Source: Chryseobacterium gleum
GTDB taxonomy: Bacteria > Bacteroidota > Bacteroidia > Flavobacteriales > Weeksellaceae
DNA: 64,000 nt
Direction of reading: 5' to 3'
Assembly: GCF_900636535.1 (NCBI RefSeq)
Contig: NZ_LR134289.1
Span: 1,240,001 to 1,304,000, forward strand
A model generated the notes under the pieces. That model made no database searches. It was not told the DNA's origin and saw only the letters and a program-made list of their open reading frames with translations. Each line of letters starts with the position of its first letter. Position 1 is the stretch's first letter. Below are positions 1 through 9,104 of the stretch, one piece after another. The translations under genes and the position numbers were made by a program.

Positions 1-700
1 ATTTCTGATCGTGAGTGATCTCATAAACATCTGCAAAAACTTCGTTGAGTCCTCCATGTTCACTGCGCAACATATCCTGTATCTGTTCATCAGAAAGGTT
101 TGAAACTTCATTTGCCATCCAATCTGTAAGCTTTATAAGCATTGCTTTTGCTTTTTCATTTTTGGCATACCAATACGCATCGCGCAGCCCTGAGTACAGT
201 TTGTGAATATTATATAAAGGTACCCAGCGGTCGTTCAAACCGAAGCCTGAAGCACGTATATTTCCCTGTTTTATTTCTTTCCAGATCTTTTTTCCGTTGG
301 GAATTCCTGAAATATATCCGTCCGGAGAGGCTTTCTGACAGCGTTCCAGCTCACTGATCATATAATTGATTCTCTCTTGTATTGCTTTATCTCCTGTAGA
401 AGCATACATCAGGGATAATGCGGAAATATAGTGTCCTCCTATATGCCCGTCCAACCCTGTGTTTTCCCAATTGGGGTAATTATTTGCTTTTGGCTTTAAT
501 CCAGCTTCTTTAAGATAAGGAGCCAATAGTCTGTCCGGTTCCAGGGCCATCAGGTACTTATGATCTGCCTTCATCGCTTTGCTGAAAACACTCTCTGATA
601 ACCTGACAGTTTCCAAAGGAAAATAATGGATTTTTTCCTTCACCTGAGCCGAGGCAAATGAAGCAAAACACAATAAAAAAGCAGAAAGTTTCGGGGCCAT
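1..700 (-). CDS. GH127-family beta-L-arabinofuranosidase, 3' part cut off by window edge
   Basis: Only the first 233 codons are present; the rest lies beyond the left edge. The start is ATG at 700; the ATG at 720 runs into a stop after three codons. A signal peptide ends near residue 19 (Ala-Ser-Ala-Gln), so the enzyme is exported to the periplasm or cell surface. The motifs LDGHIGGHYISAL and SEHGGLNEVFADVY are typical of GH127/GH146 (DUF1680) enzymes, which release beta-L-arabinofuranose from arabinan, arabinoxylan side chains or glycoproteins. The catalytic Cys/Glu region is not in the window, so GH127 and GH146 cannot be told apart. It is divergent from the araR-like gene, and a palindrome of the shared operator type lies at 704-722, just before the start codon. 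Confidence 0.88.
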   Translation of the reverse strand, partial: MAPKLSAFLLCFASFASAQVKEKIHYFPLETVRLSESVFSKAMKADHKYLMALEPDRLLAPYLKEAGLKPKANNYPNWENTGLDGHIGGHYISALSLMYASTGDKAIQERINYMISELERCQKASPDGYISGIPNGKKIWKEIKQGNIRASGFGLNDRWVPLYNIHKLYSGLRDAYWYAKNEKAKAMLIKLTDWMANEVSNLSDEQIQDMLRSEHGGLNEVFADVYEITHDQK

Positions 701-703
701 TAT

Positions 704-722
704 AAATGTTAATTCAACATTT
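704..722. promoter_or_regulatory. Putative AraR operator before GH127
   Basis: The sequence is AAATGT-TAATTCA-ACATTT, a perfect 6+6 inverted repeat with a 7-bp spacer. It lies 4 bp upstream of the GH127 start codon, so it would be inside the transcript leader. That position fits a repressor. It matches the sites at 1145, 9105, 14011 and 53779 in half-sites and spacing. Confidence 0.6.
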
Positions 723-1144
723 CTAAAATAATGGAAAGATTCAATATACGAAACATTTTCTGCGCCTATTTGACTTATTTTTTCATTTAAAACTTTCTAT
801 AAATCCCTAAAAACAACAAAAAACGTCCTACCTTATCATAAAAAATAAGATAATTAATTTGCAGAAAAACAAAACCTTAAAATCATATGATTCCCTATGA
901 AAATGAATTCAGGATCTGTTTTGGCAAAAATTTCAACCATACAGCAAATACCTTATCGTATTTTTAACGTTAAGTCCCTTTTCTTGATTATTATCAATCT
1001 TATTTTTAATTTTAACACAATTTTAACATTGAATTCATCTATGATTAACCTGATTTCAGTGATATTTTTCAGTTTTGATGACAGTTTTACCTCCCAAAAT
1101 ATCCTTAAGGAATAGTTTTAATGAAATAAATCATTCAGATTAAA

Positions 1145-1163
1145 AAGTGTATGAATCACATTT
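1145..1163. promoter_or_regulatory. Putative AraR operator before araR (autoregulation)
   Basis: The sequence is AAGTGT-ATGAATC-ACATTT, the same half-sites and 7-bp spacing as the araB and GH3 operators. It lies 26 bp upstream of the -7 box of the regulator gene, against 16 bp at the araB and GH3 promoters, a shift of about one helical turn. Confidence 0.6.
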
Positions 1164-1189
1164 ATATAATATCGTATTTATAAAAGCTT

Positions 1190-1197
1190 TACCTTTG
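1190..1197 (+). promoter_or_regulatory. Bacteroidota -7 box of araR-like gene
   Basis: TACCTTTG matches the TAnnTTTG consensus and lies 16 bp before the ATG at 1214. No clear -33 TTTG partner is visible. Confidence 0.5.
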
Positions 1198-1213
1198 CAG
1201 TAAAATATAAAAG

Positions 1214-1900
1214 ATGACTGAGGATTACTCCCAATATCCCAAACACCTTGTTGCCGTTGACTGTATCATTTTCGGTTTTGATGGCGAAAATCTTAAAATC
1301 CTTTTGGTAAAAAGAAATTTTGAACCGCAAATGGGCGAATGGTCACTCATGGGTGGCTTCATTGGCAGTGACGAAACTTCTGATGAGGCAGCCAACAGGG
1401 TTTTGTATACGCTGACCGGTCTTGAAAATATTTATCTTGAACAGCTGAAGTGTTATACGGAAATCAAGCGTGAACCAACAGCCAGAATTATGTCTATTTC
1501 CTATTATGCACTGATCAATATTGAAAAAGATATTCAAATCAATGAGCAATACAGTGCAAAATGGGTGGAACTTCAGAAAGCACCTGACCTTATTTTTGAT
1601 CATAATAAGATGGTAAAAGATGCTGTGGCCAGGCTGAGGAGAAGAGCTTCCACTGGGCCAATAGGGTTTGAGCTTCTTCCTGAAAAATTTACCATGAAGG
1701 ATCTTCAGAATCTATATGAAGCTATTTTTGATGAAAAGTTTGACAAACGGAACTTTACCAGCAAGATCAACAGTATGGATATTCTGGTTAACACCAACAA
1801 AAAGGATATGACTTCCTCCAGAAAAGGCTCTTTTCTTTACCGGTTTGACGAAAAAAAATACAACAAGAAAATCTCTAGGGGATTTATGTTTAAAATATAA
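1214..1900 (+). CDS. araR: Nudix-HTH (NrtR/AraR-type) transcriptional regulator of arabinose use
   Basis: A 228-residue protein with a Nudix-like domain (about residues 10-140) followed by a winged-helix DNA-binding domain (about 145-228, starting at GFELLPEKFT). In the Nudix box the glycine and first glutamate region survive (GGFIGSDETSDEAANR), but the REUXEEXGU core reads RVLYTLTGL and has lost its metal-binding glutamates, so hydrolase activity is unlikely. Bacteroidota proteins of this type, such as AraR of Bacteroides thetaiotaomicron, are repressors that sense L-arabinose. It is divergent from an arabinosidase gene and convergent with araBDA-galM-araT. A copy of the shared palindrome lies in its own promoter. 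The arabinose role is inferred from family and context. Confidence 0.82.
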   Translation: MTEDYSQYPKHLVAVDCIIFGFDGENLKILLVKRNFEPQMGEWSLMGGFIGSDETSDEAANRVLYTLTGLENIYLEQLKCYTEIKREPTARIMSISYYALINIEKDIQINEQYSAKWVELQKAPDLIFDHNKMVKDAVARLRRRASTGPIGFELLPEKFTMKDLQNLYEAIFDEKFDKRNFTSKINSMDILVNTNKKDMTSSRKGSFLYRFDEKKYNKKISRGFMFKI

Positions 1901-1907
1901 TAAAAAA

Positions 1908-1930
1908 ACAGGATGCATTCGGCATCCTGT
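1908..1930. terminator. Bidirectional Rho-independent terminator between araR and araT
   Basis: A 9-bp stem ACAGGATGC/GCATCCTGT with a 5-nt loop. It is followed by a T-rich tail on the plus strand (TTTCTTAT) and by seven T on the minus strand. It can end both the regulator transcript and the convergent ara operon. Confidence 0.8.
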
Positions 1931-1940
1931 TTTCTTATAT

Positions 1941-2026
1941 GTGAAAAGTCAATTTTGCTTCGCAAGTCAATGATGAATTTTTAAAATTGACAAGTGAAAC
2001 GAATTCACTATTGACTATTCATTTTT
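1941..2026. repeat. Direct repeat, copy 1 (about 86 bp)
   Basis: This block recurs at 2052-2136 with a single-base difference in a T-run. It contains internal inverted repeats (TCAATTTT with AAAATTGA; GTGAA with TTCAC around an EcoRI-like GAATTC). No open frame or transposase is associated, so it looks like a non-coding intergenic repeat or a MITE-like element. No further copy was seen in this window. Confidence 0.85.
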
Positions 2027-2051
2027 GTCATATACTAAATTTATTTCTTAC

Positions 2052-2136
2052 GTGAAAAGTCAATTTGCTTCGCAAGTCAATGATGAATTTTTAAAATTGA
2101 CAAGTGAAACGAATTCACTATTGACTATTCATTTTT
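2052..2136. repeat. Direct repeat, copy 2 (85 bp), abutting araT stop codon
   Basis: It is nearly identical to 1941-2026 over its full length. Its right end overlaps the first two bases (as read on the plus strand) of the transporter stop codon at 2135-2137. Both copies lie in the 3' untranslated region of the ara operon, between the last gene and the terminator. Confidence 0.85.
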
Positions 2137-3862
2137 ACCAGAACCTTACATACAAGGCTGTCAGTAAAAGCAGTGTCATCACGATCAAAACTAAAGTTCT
2201 GTTGTCCACTTTAAACATGGTCACATCAATGGCAAAGGCTTTAGGGTTTACCTTCGGACCTGCAAGACTGATCAGAATCATGGCGATTATGGTGATAAAG
2301 AATGACCATCCCATATTAATGAGGAAAGGAATTTCGGTAATGGTATGTACTACTCCGTTTTCAAGCTTTTCATAAGTGAATGCGGTATACATCCAGGTTT
2401 CTTTCCCGAAAATTCCCACAGCAAAGCTGTTGAAGAAAATGGCAAGAACAAAACCTAAAATTACTCCTACCAAAGCCGCTGTACCTGTTGTCCTTTTCCA
2501 GAACATTCCCAGAAGGAACATGGCAAAAACTCCCGGACTGATAAATCCTGTGTATTTCTGGATAAATGTAAAGCCTCCTTCTCCGCCAATTCCTAAAACG
2601 TCCGTCCAGGTAAAGGCCAATGCTGCCATCATTGCGATAATTATAACCCAGCGGCCTGTTCTTACCATCTGGATTTCGGTAGCGTCTGTTTTAAGGTATT
2701 TTTTATAGATATCCAACGTAAAAATGGTTGAGATACTGTTTACTTTTCCAGCCAGTGAGGCTACAATTGCTGCGGTCAATGCTGCAATGGCCAATCCTTT
2801 AAGTCCAACAGGTAAAAATCCTAATATTGCAGAGTAGGCACCGTCTTTCACTCCGTTAAATCCCGGAAGGTGTCCTTTTGAATATAAAACATAAGCGGCA
2901 ATTCCCGGAAGCATTACGATCACAGGCATGAATAATTTCAGAAAACCTGCAAACAGAATTCCCGTTCTTGCCGTTTTCAGATCTGCACCTAAAGCTCTCT
3001 GGGTGATGTATTGATTACAGCCCCAATAGTTCAGGTTAACAATCCACTGACCAGCAAAATACATCGCCAAACCAGGTAATACGACATACTTCTGTACATC
3101 CAGATTCTGAGGCATTGCCAACGTAGTTGTCGTAGTTGTAGGTTTTTGAAGAATCAGCTTAAAGTGCTGCGGAGCCTCATTGATCAGGGTATTAAATCCT
3201 GCTAAAGCATTTCCTACAGCCGCTCCGTTGATTCTCTGGTCTACAATCTGCAAAGCCATATACACTGTTGCAAAACCTCCGATAATTAGGACAGCCACCT
3301 GTATAACGTCTGTATATCCTATCACTTTCATTCCTCCAAGACCGATCAGAAGGGCCATAAGCAGAAGAGCGATCATAATCCCGTGAAGATGTTCTCCTCC
3401 CAGTAAAGTATCGATGGCAAGAGCTCCAAGGTAAAGAATGGAAGTAAGATTCACAATAACATACAGAAACAGCCAGAAAACGGCCATAATCAGCGAAACA
3501 GATTTGTTATACCTTCTTTCCAGAAACTGGGGCATGGTATAGATTTTATTTTTAAGATAGATCGGAATAAACCAGACTGCGATGATGATCAGCGCAACGG
3601 CAGCGATCCATTCGTAAGCGGCAACAGCGATTCCTACAAAGAAACCTTCACCACTCATTCCAATAAACTGTTCAGCGGAAATATTGGAAGCAATTAAGCT
3701 GGCTCCGATAGCCCACCAGGTCAAAGATCCTTCCGCCAGGAAATAATCCTTACTTCCCGTGGATTCAGATTTTTTCTTTTTATAGATCCATAGTCCGTAG
3801 GAAGCTACCACTACGAAATAGATCAGGAATATGATGATATCAATAGTTGCTAATTTTCCCAT
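2135..3862 (-). CDS. Sodium:solute symporter (SSS family), probable L-arabinose transporter
   Basis: A 575-residue, very hydrophobic protein with the multi-helix pattern of the SSS (SGLT-like) family. The N-terminal helix IDIIIFLIYFVVVASYG, the segment EGSLTWWAIGASLIASNISAEQFIGMSG and the later GLKGLAIAALTAAIVASLAGKVNSISTIFTLDIYKKYL segment are typical of sugar/Na+ symporters of this family. It sits in the inner membrane. It is the last gene of araB-araD-araA-galM, only 3 bp after galM, so arabinose (or arabinose and galactose) is the likely substrate. Bacteroides AraT is a similar case. Specificity is inferred from context only. Confidence 0.82.
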   Translation of the reverse strand: MGKLATIDIIIFLIYFVVVASYGLWIYKKKKSESTGSKDYFLAEGSLTWWAIGASLIASNISAEQFIGMSGEGFFVGIAVAAYEWIAAVALIIIAVWFIPIYLKNKIYTMPQFLERRYNKSVSLIMAVFWLFLYVIVNLTSILYLGALAIDTLLGGEHLHGIMIALLLMALLIGLGGMKVIGYTDVIQVAVLIIGGFATVYMALQIVDQRINGAAVGNALAGFNTLINEAPQHFKLILQKPTTTTTTLAMPQNLDVQKYVVLPGLAMYFAGQWIVNLNYWGCNQYITQRALGADLKTARTGILFAGFLKLFMPVIVMLPGIAAYVLYSKGHLPGFNGVKDGAYSAILGFLPVGLKGLAIAALTAAIVASLAGKVNSISTIFTLDIYKKYLKTDATEIQMVRTGRWVIIIAMMAALAFTWTDVLGIGGEGGFTFIQKYTGFISPGVFAMFLLGMFWKRTTGTAALVGVILGFVLAIFFNSFAVGIFGKETWMYTAFTYEKLENGVVHTITEIPFLINMGWSFFITIIAMILISLAGPKVNPKAFAIDVTMFKVDNRTLVLIVMTLLLLTALYVRFW

Positions 3863-3865
3863 AGC

Positions 3866-5023
3866 TTAGTTTTTAACGGAGAATTTATAGATGGTTTTCG
3901 AGTGGTATTTCTGCCCAGGCTTCAGTTCTGTAGAAGGGAAAGAAGGCTGGTTCGGTGAATCGGGGAAATGCTGTGTCTCCAGGCAGAATCCTGTTCTGAA
4001 TTCATTTTTACCGCCAGTTTTGGTATCAAACTTTCCGTCAAGAAAATTTCCGGAATAAAACTGAACACCGGGTTCATCCGTAAAGACTTCCATCAGTCTT
4101 CCTGTTCCCTGATGATAAACTTTGGCGATGTTTCTTAATCCTTTTCCATTCAGAATCCAGTTATGGTCATATCCTTTTCCTTTTTTCAACTGATCATCGT
4201 CTGCATTGATATCTTTTCCAATCGGTTTTGATACCGTGAAATCAAAAGGAGTCCCTTTTACGGCTTTCTGCTCCCCTGTAGGAATCAAAGTTTCATTAAC
4301 CGGAAGGAATTGATCTGCATTAATCTGTAGTTCATGATCAGTAATCGTTTTAGTGAAATTTCCTGACAGGTTAAAATAGGAATGCTGGGTAAGATTCACC
4401 ACTGTAGGTTTGTCGGCTTCAGCCTCGTAAGAAATTTCCAATGCATTGTCGTCTGTAAGCGTGTAAAAAACAGTTGTTGTTAATTTTCCCGGATATCCTT
4501 CTTCACCGTCTGCGCTGGTATAGGATAACTTCAATGTTGGAAATTTTGCATCCTTTACGACTTCAATATTCCAGAATCTGGTATGAAATCCTTCTTTTCC
4601 TCCGTGAAGGCTGTTGGGGCCATCATTTTTGTTGATTTCATAGGTTTTACCTTCCAGTGAGAATTTTGCGTTGGCAATTCTGTTGCCATATCTTCCGATC
4701 AAAGCTCCGAAATAATAAGGATTGCCATCGAAATACCCTTCAGGTTTTGTAAAACCAAGGACTACATCCTCATATTTCCCGTTCCTGTCTGGGGCGGTTA
4801 AAGAAGTGATAATTCCCCCGAAGTTGATGACCTCAACTTTCATCCCGTTTTTATTGGTCAGCGTGTATTTTTTAATAGAATCGCCTTTTGGCGTCACTCC
4901 ATAGTCTGAAGTATGCACATTCTCCATTTTTCCTGAAATATCCTGTTTGTTATTTTCTTTTCTGCAGCCGAAAATAATTAAAAATAATAAAATAAAAATG
5001 CCATTATGTGTTGCTTTTTTCAT
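3866..5023 (-). CDS. galM: Aldose 1-epimerase (mutarotase), predicted lipoprotein
   Basis: A 385-residue galactose mutarotase-like protein that interconverts alpha and beta anomers of aldoses. Motifs are NSLHGGKEGFHTRFW, the catalytic-His segment NLTQHSYFNLSG and the catalytic-Glu segment FCLETQHFPDSPNQP. The first 20 residues form a lipoprotein signal with the lipobox IIFGC, so the enzyme should be anchored in an envelope membrane rather than cytoplasmic. It lies 27 bp after araA and 3 bp before the symporter gene. It may supply the anomer taken by the transporter. The family call is firm; the preferred sugar is not known. Confidence 0.9.
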   Translation of the reverse strand: MKKATHNGIFILLFLIIFGCRKENNKQDISGKMENVHTSDYGVTPKGDSIKKYTLTNKNGMKVEVINFGGIITSLTAPDRNGKYEDVVLGFTKPEGYFDGNPYYFGALIGRYGNRIANAKFSLEGKTYEINKNDGPNSLHGGKEGFHTRFWNIEVVKDAKFPTLKLSYTSADGEEGYPGKLTTTVFYTLTDDNALEISYEAEADKPTVVNLTQHSYFNLSGNFTKTITDHELQINADQFLPVNETLIPTGEQKAVKGTPFDFTVSKPIGKDINADDDQLKKGKGYDHNWILNGKGLRNIAKVYHQGTGRLMEVFTDEPGVQFYSGNFLDGKFDTKTGGKNEFRTGFCLETQHFPDSPNQPSFPSTELKPGQKYHSKTIYKFSVKN

Positions 5024-5050
5024 AATTATTTACATATTTTTTAAAATTAA

Positions 5051-6547
5051 TTAACAATAATACATTTCATTCCAACGAAGTGTATTTTTAAAATCACGCA
5101 TTCTGGTATCTTCATCAATGACTAATGATTCAATTCCTGCTATCTCAGCAAAATCCTCCAGCTGCTCTGCTGAAATATTTTCACTGTAACATGTATGGTG
5201 TGCCCCTCCTGCCAGTATCCAGGCTTCTGCGGCGGTATATAAATCAGGAAGAGGTTTCCATAAAACCCTTGCTACCGGAAGCTTTGGCAGCTCTTCTGTA
5301 ATTTCCAATGCTCTGGTTTTGTTGATCAGCAGCCTGAAATGGTTTCCAAAGTCCATCAGGGCAGCGTTCAGAGAATCAATATTTCCTTTGGAGTTAAAAA
5401 CAAGACGAACCGGATCCGCTTTTCCTCCGATTCCCAGCGGATGGATCTCACACGAAGGTTTTCCGGCGGCCAGCACAGGGTCAACTTCCAACATATGGGA
5501 ACCTAAAATAGAAGGATTGGAAGGGTCTAAATGATAGGTATAATCTTCCATAAAGGCATTTCCACCTTCAAGGCCCTGCCCCATTGTTTTCATGGCACGT
5601 ACGAGCGCTGCTGTTTTCCAGTCTCCTTCGCCGGCAAATCCGTATCCTTTCTGCATCAGTCGCTGTACGGCAATTCCCGGCAGCTGCTCCAGCCCGTGAA
5701 GGTCTTCAAAGGTATCTGAAAATCCTTTAAATCCTCCGTCTTTTAAAAATTTTTCAAGTCCTAATTCAATTTTTGCGGCGGTGTGAAGTGAGCTTCTGTT
5801 GGCTCCTCCTTCCAAAAGGGAAGCTGCCATATGATAAGAAGATTCATATTCTTCCATAAGGCTTTTTATTTCCCCTTCACTTACTGAATTGATAACTCCG
5901 ACAAGATCACCGATTCCCCAGGTATTGACTGAAAAACCGAACTGGGTTTCAGCTTCCACTTTGTCTCCATCTGTAACCGCTACAAATCTCATATTATCTC
6001 CGAAACGAGCGAATTTAGCGCCCTGCCAGTCGTCCCAGCCTGCAGCAACGCGACTCCAGTCACCGATCTGCTTCTGAACTCTTTCTTCTGACCAGTGCCC
6101 TACCACGACTTTTCTGTTTTTTCGGAGTCGGCTTACCATAAAACCAAATTCACGGTCTCCGTGAGCTGCCTGGTTAAGATTCATAAAATCCATATCCATG
6201 GTAGACCACGGAATATCTCTGTTGAACTGGGTATGCAGATGCAGAAGAGGCTTCTGTAAAATTTTTAGTCCTCTGATCCACATTTTAGCGGGTGAAAAGG
6301 TATGCATCCAGGTAATCACCCCTATACAGTTTTCTGCATGATTGGCAGCTGCAATGGTTTCAAATATCTCTTCGGTAGTTTTTACCGTTGGTTTTACAAT
6401 GATTTTTACCGGGATGAAAGAAGATTTTTCAAGTTCTGCCACAATTTTCTGTGAGTGGTCTGCCACCTGGGCAAGTGTTTCAGGTCCGTATAAATGCTGA
6501 CTTCCTGTGATGAACCAGACTTCTTTGGTATTGAGAGGTGTTAACAT
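5051..6547 (-). CDS. araA: L-arabinose isomerase
   Basis: A 498-residue cytoplasmic enzyme that converts L-arabinose to L-ribulose. The start [12 protein letters not shown] is diagnostic. The four Mn2+/catalytic residues of E. coli AraA are all found at matching spacing: Glu307, Glu334, His351 and His451 (in [22 protein letters not shown] and GGAHHTCYS). The length matches the family. It is the third gene of the ara operon, 39 bp after araD. Confidence 0.97.
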   Translation of the reverse strand: MLTPLNTKEVWFITGSQHLYGPETLAQVADHSQKIVAELEKSSFIPVKIIVKPTVKTTEEIFETIAAANHAENCIGVITWMHTFSPAKMWIRGLKILQKPLLHLHTQFNRDIPWSTMDMDFMNLNQAAHGDREFGFMVSRLRKNRKVVVGHWSEERVQKQIGDWSRVAAGWDDWQGAKFARFGDNMRFVAVTDGDKVEAETQFGFSVNTWGIGDLVGVINSVSEGEIKSLMEEYESSYHMAASLLEGGANRSSLHTAAKIELGLEKFLKDGGFKGFSDTFEDLHGLEQLPGIAVQRLMQKGYGFAGEGDWKTAALVRAMKTMGQGLEGGNAFMEDYTYHLDPSNPSILGSHMLEVDPVLAAGKPSCEIHPLGIGGKADPVRLVFNSKGNIDSLNAALMDFGNHFRLLINKTRALEITEELPKLPVARVLWKPLPDLYTAAEAWILAGGAHHTCYSENISAEQLEDFAEIAGIESLVIDEDTRMRDFKNTLRWNEMYYC

Positions 6548-6586
6548 AATTTTGTTGATCGTTAATAGTTGTTTATGTTGAAGTGT

Positions 6587-7297
6587 TTAGTGTTTAAATT
6601 CCTGTCCGTAGTAGGCATTCTTGCCGTGCTTACGCTCATAATGTTTTTTGATGAGTGAGTCTTTCAGACGTTCCGCATCAGGATTGATCTGTCTGGTGAG
6701 ATACGCCATTTCGGCAATAGTTTCCAGTACTTTGCTATTGTAGACCGCTTTCTCAGCATTTTTACCCCAGGTAAACGGACCGTGATTGCCGATCAGGACC
6801 ATTTCTACCTCTTCCGGAGAGAGCTGTTTTTCTTTAAAACATTCCAGAATCTGTATTCCCGTATTGTATTCGTAGTTTCCTTCAATCAGCTCATCCCGCA
6901 TAGGTGGAGCGCAGGGAATATCTGTTGTTAAATGGTCTGCATGGGTGGTCCCGAAAACAGGAATATCCATTTGTGCCTGTGCCCACGCCACGGAATAGAT
7001 CGCATGAGTATGGGAAATTCCACCGATGTTTTCCCAGTTTTTGTACAGGTAAGCATGGGTCTTGGTATCGGAAGAAGGTCTGAGTCTCCCTTCAATGACA
7101 TTGGCATCAAAGTCTAAAATCACCATATCTTCCGGCTTTAAAATATCGTAAGGGACACCGCTTGGCTTAATGGCAAAAATGCCTTTATCACGGTCTACAG
7201 CGCTTACATTCCCGAAAGTATAGACAACCAGCTTCAGGGCATCCAGCTGCATATTCGCTTCATAACATTCTCTTTGGAGTTCTTTATAGGTATTCAT
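6587..7297 (-). CDS. araD: L-ribulose-5-phosphate 4-epimerase
   Basis: A 236-residue class II aldolase-fold enzyme that converts L-ribulose 5-phosphate to D-xylulose 5-phosphate, the last step into the pentose phosphate pathway. The zinc ligands His96, His98 and His172 (SHTHAI, GNHGPFTWG), the catalytic Asp121 (HADH), the phosphate-binding AIKPSGVPY and a C-terminal tyrosine (NAYYGQ) are visible. The length equals that of the family. It lies 27 bp after araB and 39 bp before araA. Confidence 0.96.
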   Translation of the reverse strand: MNTYKELQRECYEANMQLDALKLVVYTFGNVSAVDRDKGIFAIKPSGVPYDILKPEDMVILDFDANVIEGRLRPSSDTKTHAYLYKNWENIGGISHTHAIYSVAWAQAQMDIPVFGTTHADHLTTDIPCAPPMRDELIEGNYEYNTGIQILECFKEKQLSPEEVEMVLIGNHGPFTWGKNAEKAVYNSKVLETIAEMAYLTRQINPDAERLKDSLIKKHYERKHGKNAYYGQEFKH

Positions 7298-7324
7298 TTT
7301 GAGCGTAATTCAAAAGGTTAATAT

Positions 7325-9025
7325 TCAGGAGTTCTGAAGTTCTTTCCTGTTGTTTTTCAGTTTGGTATTGTATTCTACAAAATCAGCGAGCTTCTGGTAT
7401 TGCTGCATTAATTCTCTGTAGTGCTGTACTTCTTCGGCTTTCGGCTGGTATTCCGCTTCAAATGCGGAGCCCATTTTCATGCTTGCTTCCTGAACGGTCG
7501 GATAAATTCCTGCTGACACGGCCGCATAAACAGCAGCTCCCAAAGCGGGAGTCTGGTCTGAAGCGGCAACAACAATCGGCATATCAAGAACATTAGCAAG
7601 TGTCTGCATGATAAACGGTGATTTCCTTGCTACTCCTCCGATTCCGATCACTTTATTGATTTTCACCCCTTCCTCTTCAAAACGGTCAACGATCTTCTTA
7701 GCTCCGAAGCAAATAGCATTCACCAAAGCTTTGAAAATATGGGGTGCTTTTATTCCCAGAGAAAGCTGACTGATCGCTGCTTTAAGTTCCTGGTCTGCGT
7801 CCGGTGTTCTTCTTCCGTTTACCCAGTCCAAGGCAACCGGAACACTATCTGAAAGAGGAATTTTTTCTGCTTCAAGGGTCAATTTTCTGATAAGTCCAGC
7901 CTCCATTTCTTCAGCGAGCTTTGTTTTCTGCTCCTCTGAAATACTTTCGGTATGCATCATCACCTGGTGAACCGGCCACATCAGGATATCTTTATACCAT
8001 GCCAGAACATCTCCAAAGGCGGACTGTCCTGCTTCAAGCCCTATCAATCCGGGAATTACGGAACCGTCAACCTGTCCGCAGATTCCTTTAACGGTTGTAC
8101 TCCCGATAGCTTCTTGTGAGGCCACCATAATGTCACAGGTAGAAGTTCCCATGATCCTGATCAGTGTATTTTCTTCCACCTTTGCTCCCACAGCGCCTGA
8201 ATGGGCATCAAAAGTTCCTACGGTAATAATGGTTTTGGTGGTAAGACCGGTTTTTGCGGCCCATTCTTCATTCAGGTAGCCGGCAATTTCATCTGAAGTA
8301 TAGGTTTCCGTGTATAATCTTCCTCTGAGTGCTCCCAGAGATGGATCAAGCCTGTTGAGAAATTCTTCGGAAGGCAAACCGCCCCATGACTCATGCCACA
8401 TGGCTTTATGGCCAGCTGCACAACGGCTTCTTTTAAAGGTAGCCAGGTCTTTATGATCTGATAAAAGGAAAGTCAGATAATCACAGTGCTCCATCCAGCT
8501 ATAAGCTGCATTTTTTACTTCTGCATCTGCTCTGCTGATGTGCAGTATTTTAGCCCAGAACCATTCTGAAGAATAAATACCGCCTTCATATTTTGTATAA
8601 TCTTCACCACCCCAGGTTCTGGCAAGGGTATTGATTTCTTCGGCTTCACGGATAGCGGTATGGTCTTTCCATAAAACCATCATGGCATTGGGATTCTCTT
8701 CAAATCCCGGAACCAATGCCAGAGCTGTTCCGTCACTGGTTACAGGAAGCGGCGAAGAGCCTGTAGTATCAATACAAATACTGACAATCTGCTCTGCCGG
8801 TATCCCGCTTTCTCTTACTACTTCGGAAATAGTCTTTTCCAGTCCTTCAATATGGTCTGAAGGATGCTGTCTGAAACTGTTGGCTGAGGGATTACAAAAT
8901 TTACCTTCCTTCCATCTCTGGTAGTAGCTGACTGAAGAAGTTATTTCGGAACCGTTTTCAGTATCAATAAGGACAGCCCGTACGGAATCTGTACCGTAGT
9001 CCAGCCCGATAACATATTTTTTCAT
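7325..9025 (-). CDS. araB: Ribulokinase (FGGY family)
   Basis: A 566-residue kinase that phosphorylates L-ribulose. The N-terminal ATP-grasp start IGLDYGTDSVRAVLID, the motif GTFDAHSGAVGAKVEE with the catalytic-base Asp, and GIGGVARKSPFIMQTLANVLDMPI identify AraB rather than xylulokinase, as does its length (xylulokinases are near 490-500). It is the first gene of the ara operon. A promoter with operator and -7 box (9081-9123) lies 56 bp upstream of its ATG. Confidence 0.96.
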   Translation of the reverse strand: MKKYVIGLDYGTDSVRAVLIDTENGSEITSSVSYYQRWKEGKFCNPSANSFRQHPSDHIEGLEKTISEVVRESGIPAEQIVSICIDTTGSSPLPVTSDGTALALVPGFEENPNAMMVLWKDHTAIREAEEINTLARTWGGEDYTKYEGGIYSSEWFWAKILHISRADAEVKNAAYSWMEHCDYLTFLLSDHKDLATFKRSRCAAGHKAMWHESWGGLPSEEFLNRLDPSLGALRGRLYTETYTSDEIAGYLNEEWAAKTGLTTKTIITVGTFDAHSGAVGAKVEENTLIRIMGTSTCDIMVASQEAIGSTTVKGICGQVDGSVIPGLIGLEAGQSAFGDVLAWYKDILMWPVHQVMMHTESISEEQKTKLAEEMEAGLIRKLTLEAEKIPLSDSVPVALDWVNGRRTPDADQELKAAISQLSLGIKAPHIFKALVNAICFGAKKIVDRFEEEGVKINKVIGIGGVARKSPFIMQTLANVLDMPIVVAASDQTPALGAAVYAAVSAGIYPTVQEASMKMGSAFEAEYQPKAEEVQHYRELMQQYQKLADFVEYNTKLKNNRKELQNS

Positions 9026-9080
9026 GGTGGTGAAACGTTTTTGATTATTGAGATTTTAAATTCTCGTGATGAGATAAAAA

Positions 9081-9088
9081 CAAATATA
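9081..9088 (-). promoter_or_regulatory. -7 box of ara operon promoter
   Basis: On the minus strand this reads TATATTTG, a perfect TAnnTTTG box, 56 bp before the araB ATG. Together with the operator at 9105-9123 it forms a 44-bp block (9081-9124) that is identical in 40 positions to 13987-14030 before the GH3-GH51 unit. Confidence 0.75.
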
Positions 9089-9104
9089 AGATTCTATTTT
9101 AAAT

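Larger units (their letters stand above)
701..1213. other. Divergent intergenic region between GH127 and araR-like gene
   Basis: This 513-bp AT-rich stretch separates two divergent genes. It holds two copies of the AArTGT-N7-ACAyTT palindrome, at 704-722 and 1145-1163, and a -7 box for the regulator at 1190-1197. No convincing TAnnTTTG box was found for the GH127 gene. The short open frame on the plus strand in the middle (897-1115) has no recognisable features and is not supported as a gene. Confidence 0.6.

Noticed and set aside
897..1115. 72-codon plus-strand frame between GH127 and the araR-like gene
   Set aside because: Very AT-rich, Ile/Asn/Phe-biased, no family features; likely chance in intergenic DNA.
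1941..2136. CRISPR array
   Set aside because: Only two long repeat units with a 25-bp spacer and no cas genes; this is a tandem intergenic repeat.
2025..2375. Plus-strand frame covering the repeat and the transporter end
   Set aside because: It arises from the direct repeat and the antisense of a conserved membrane protein; no initiation signal.
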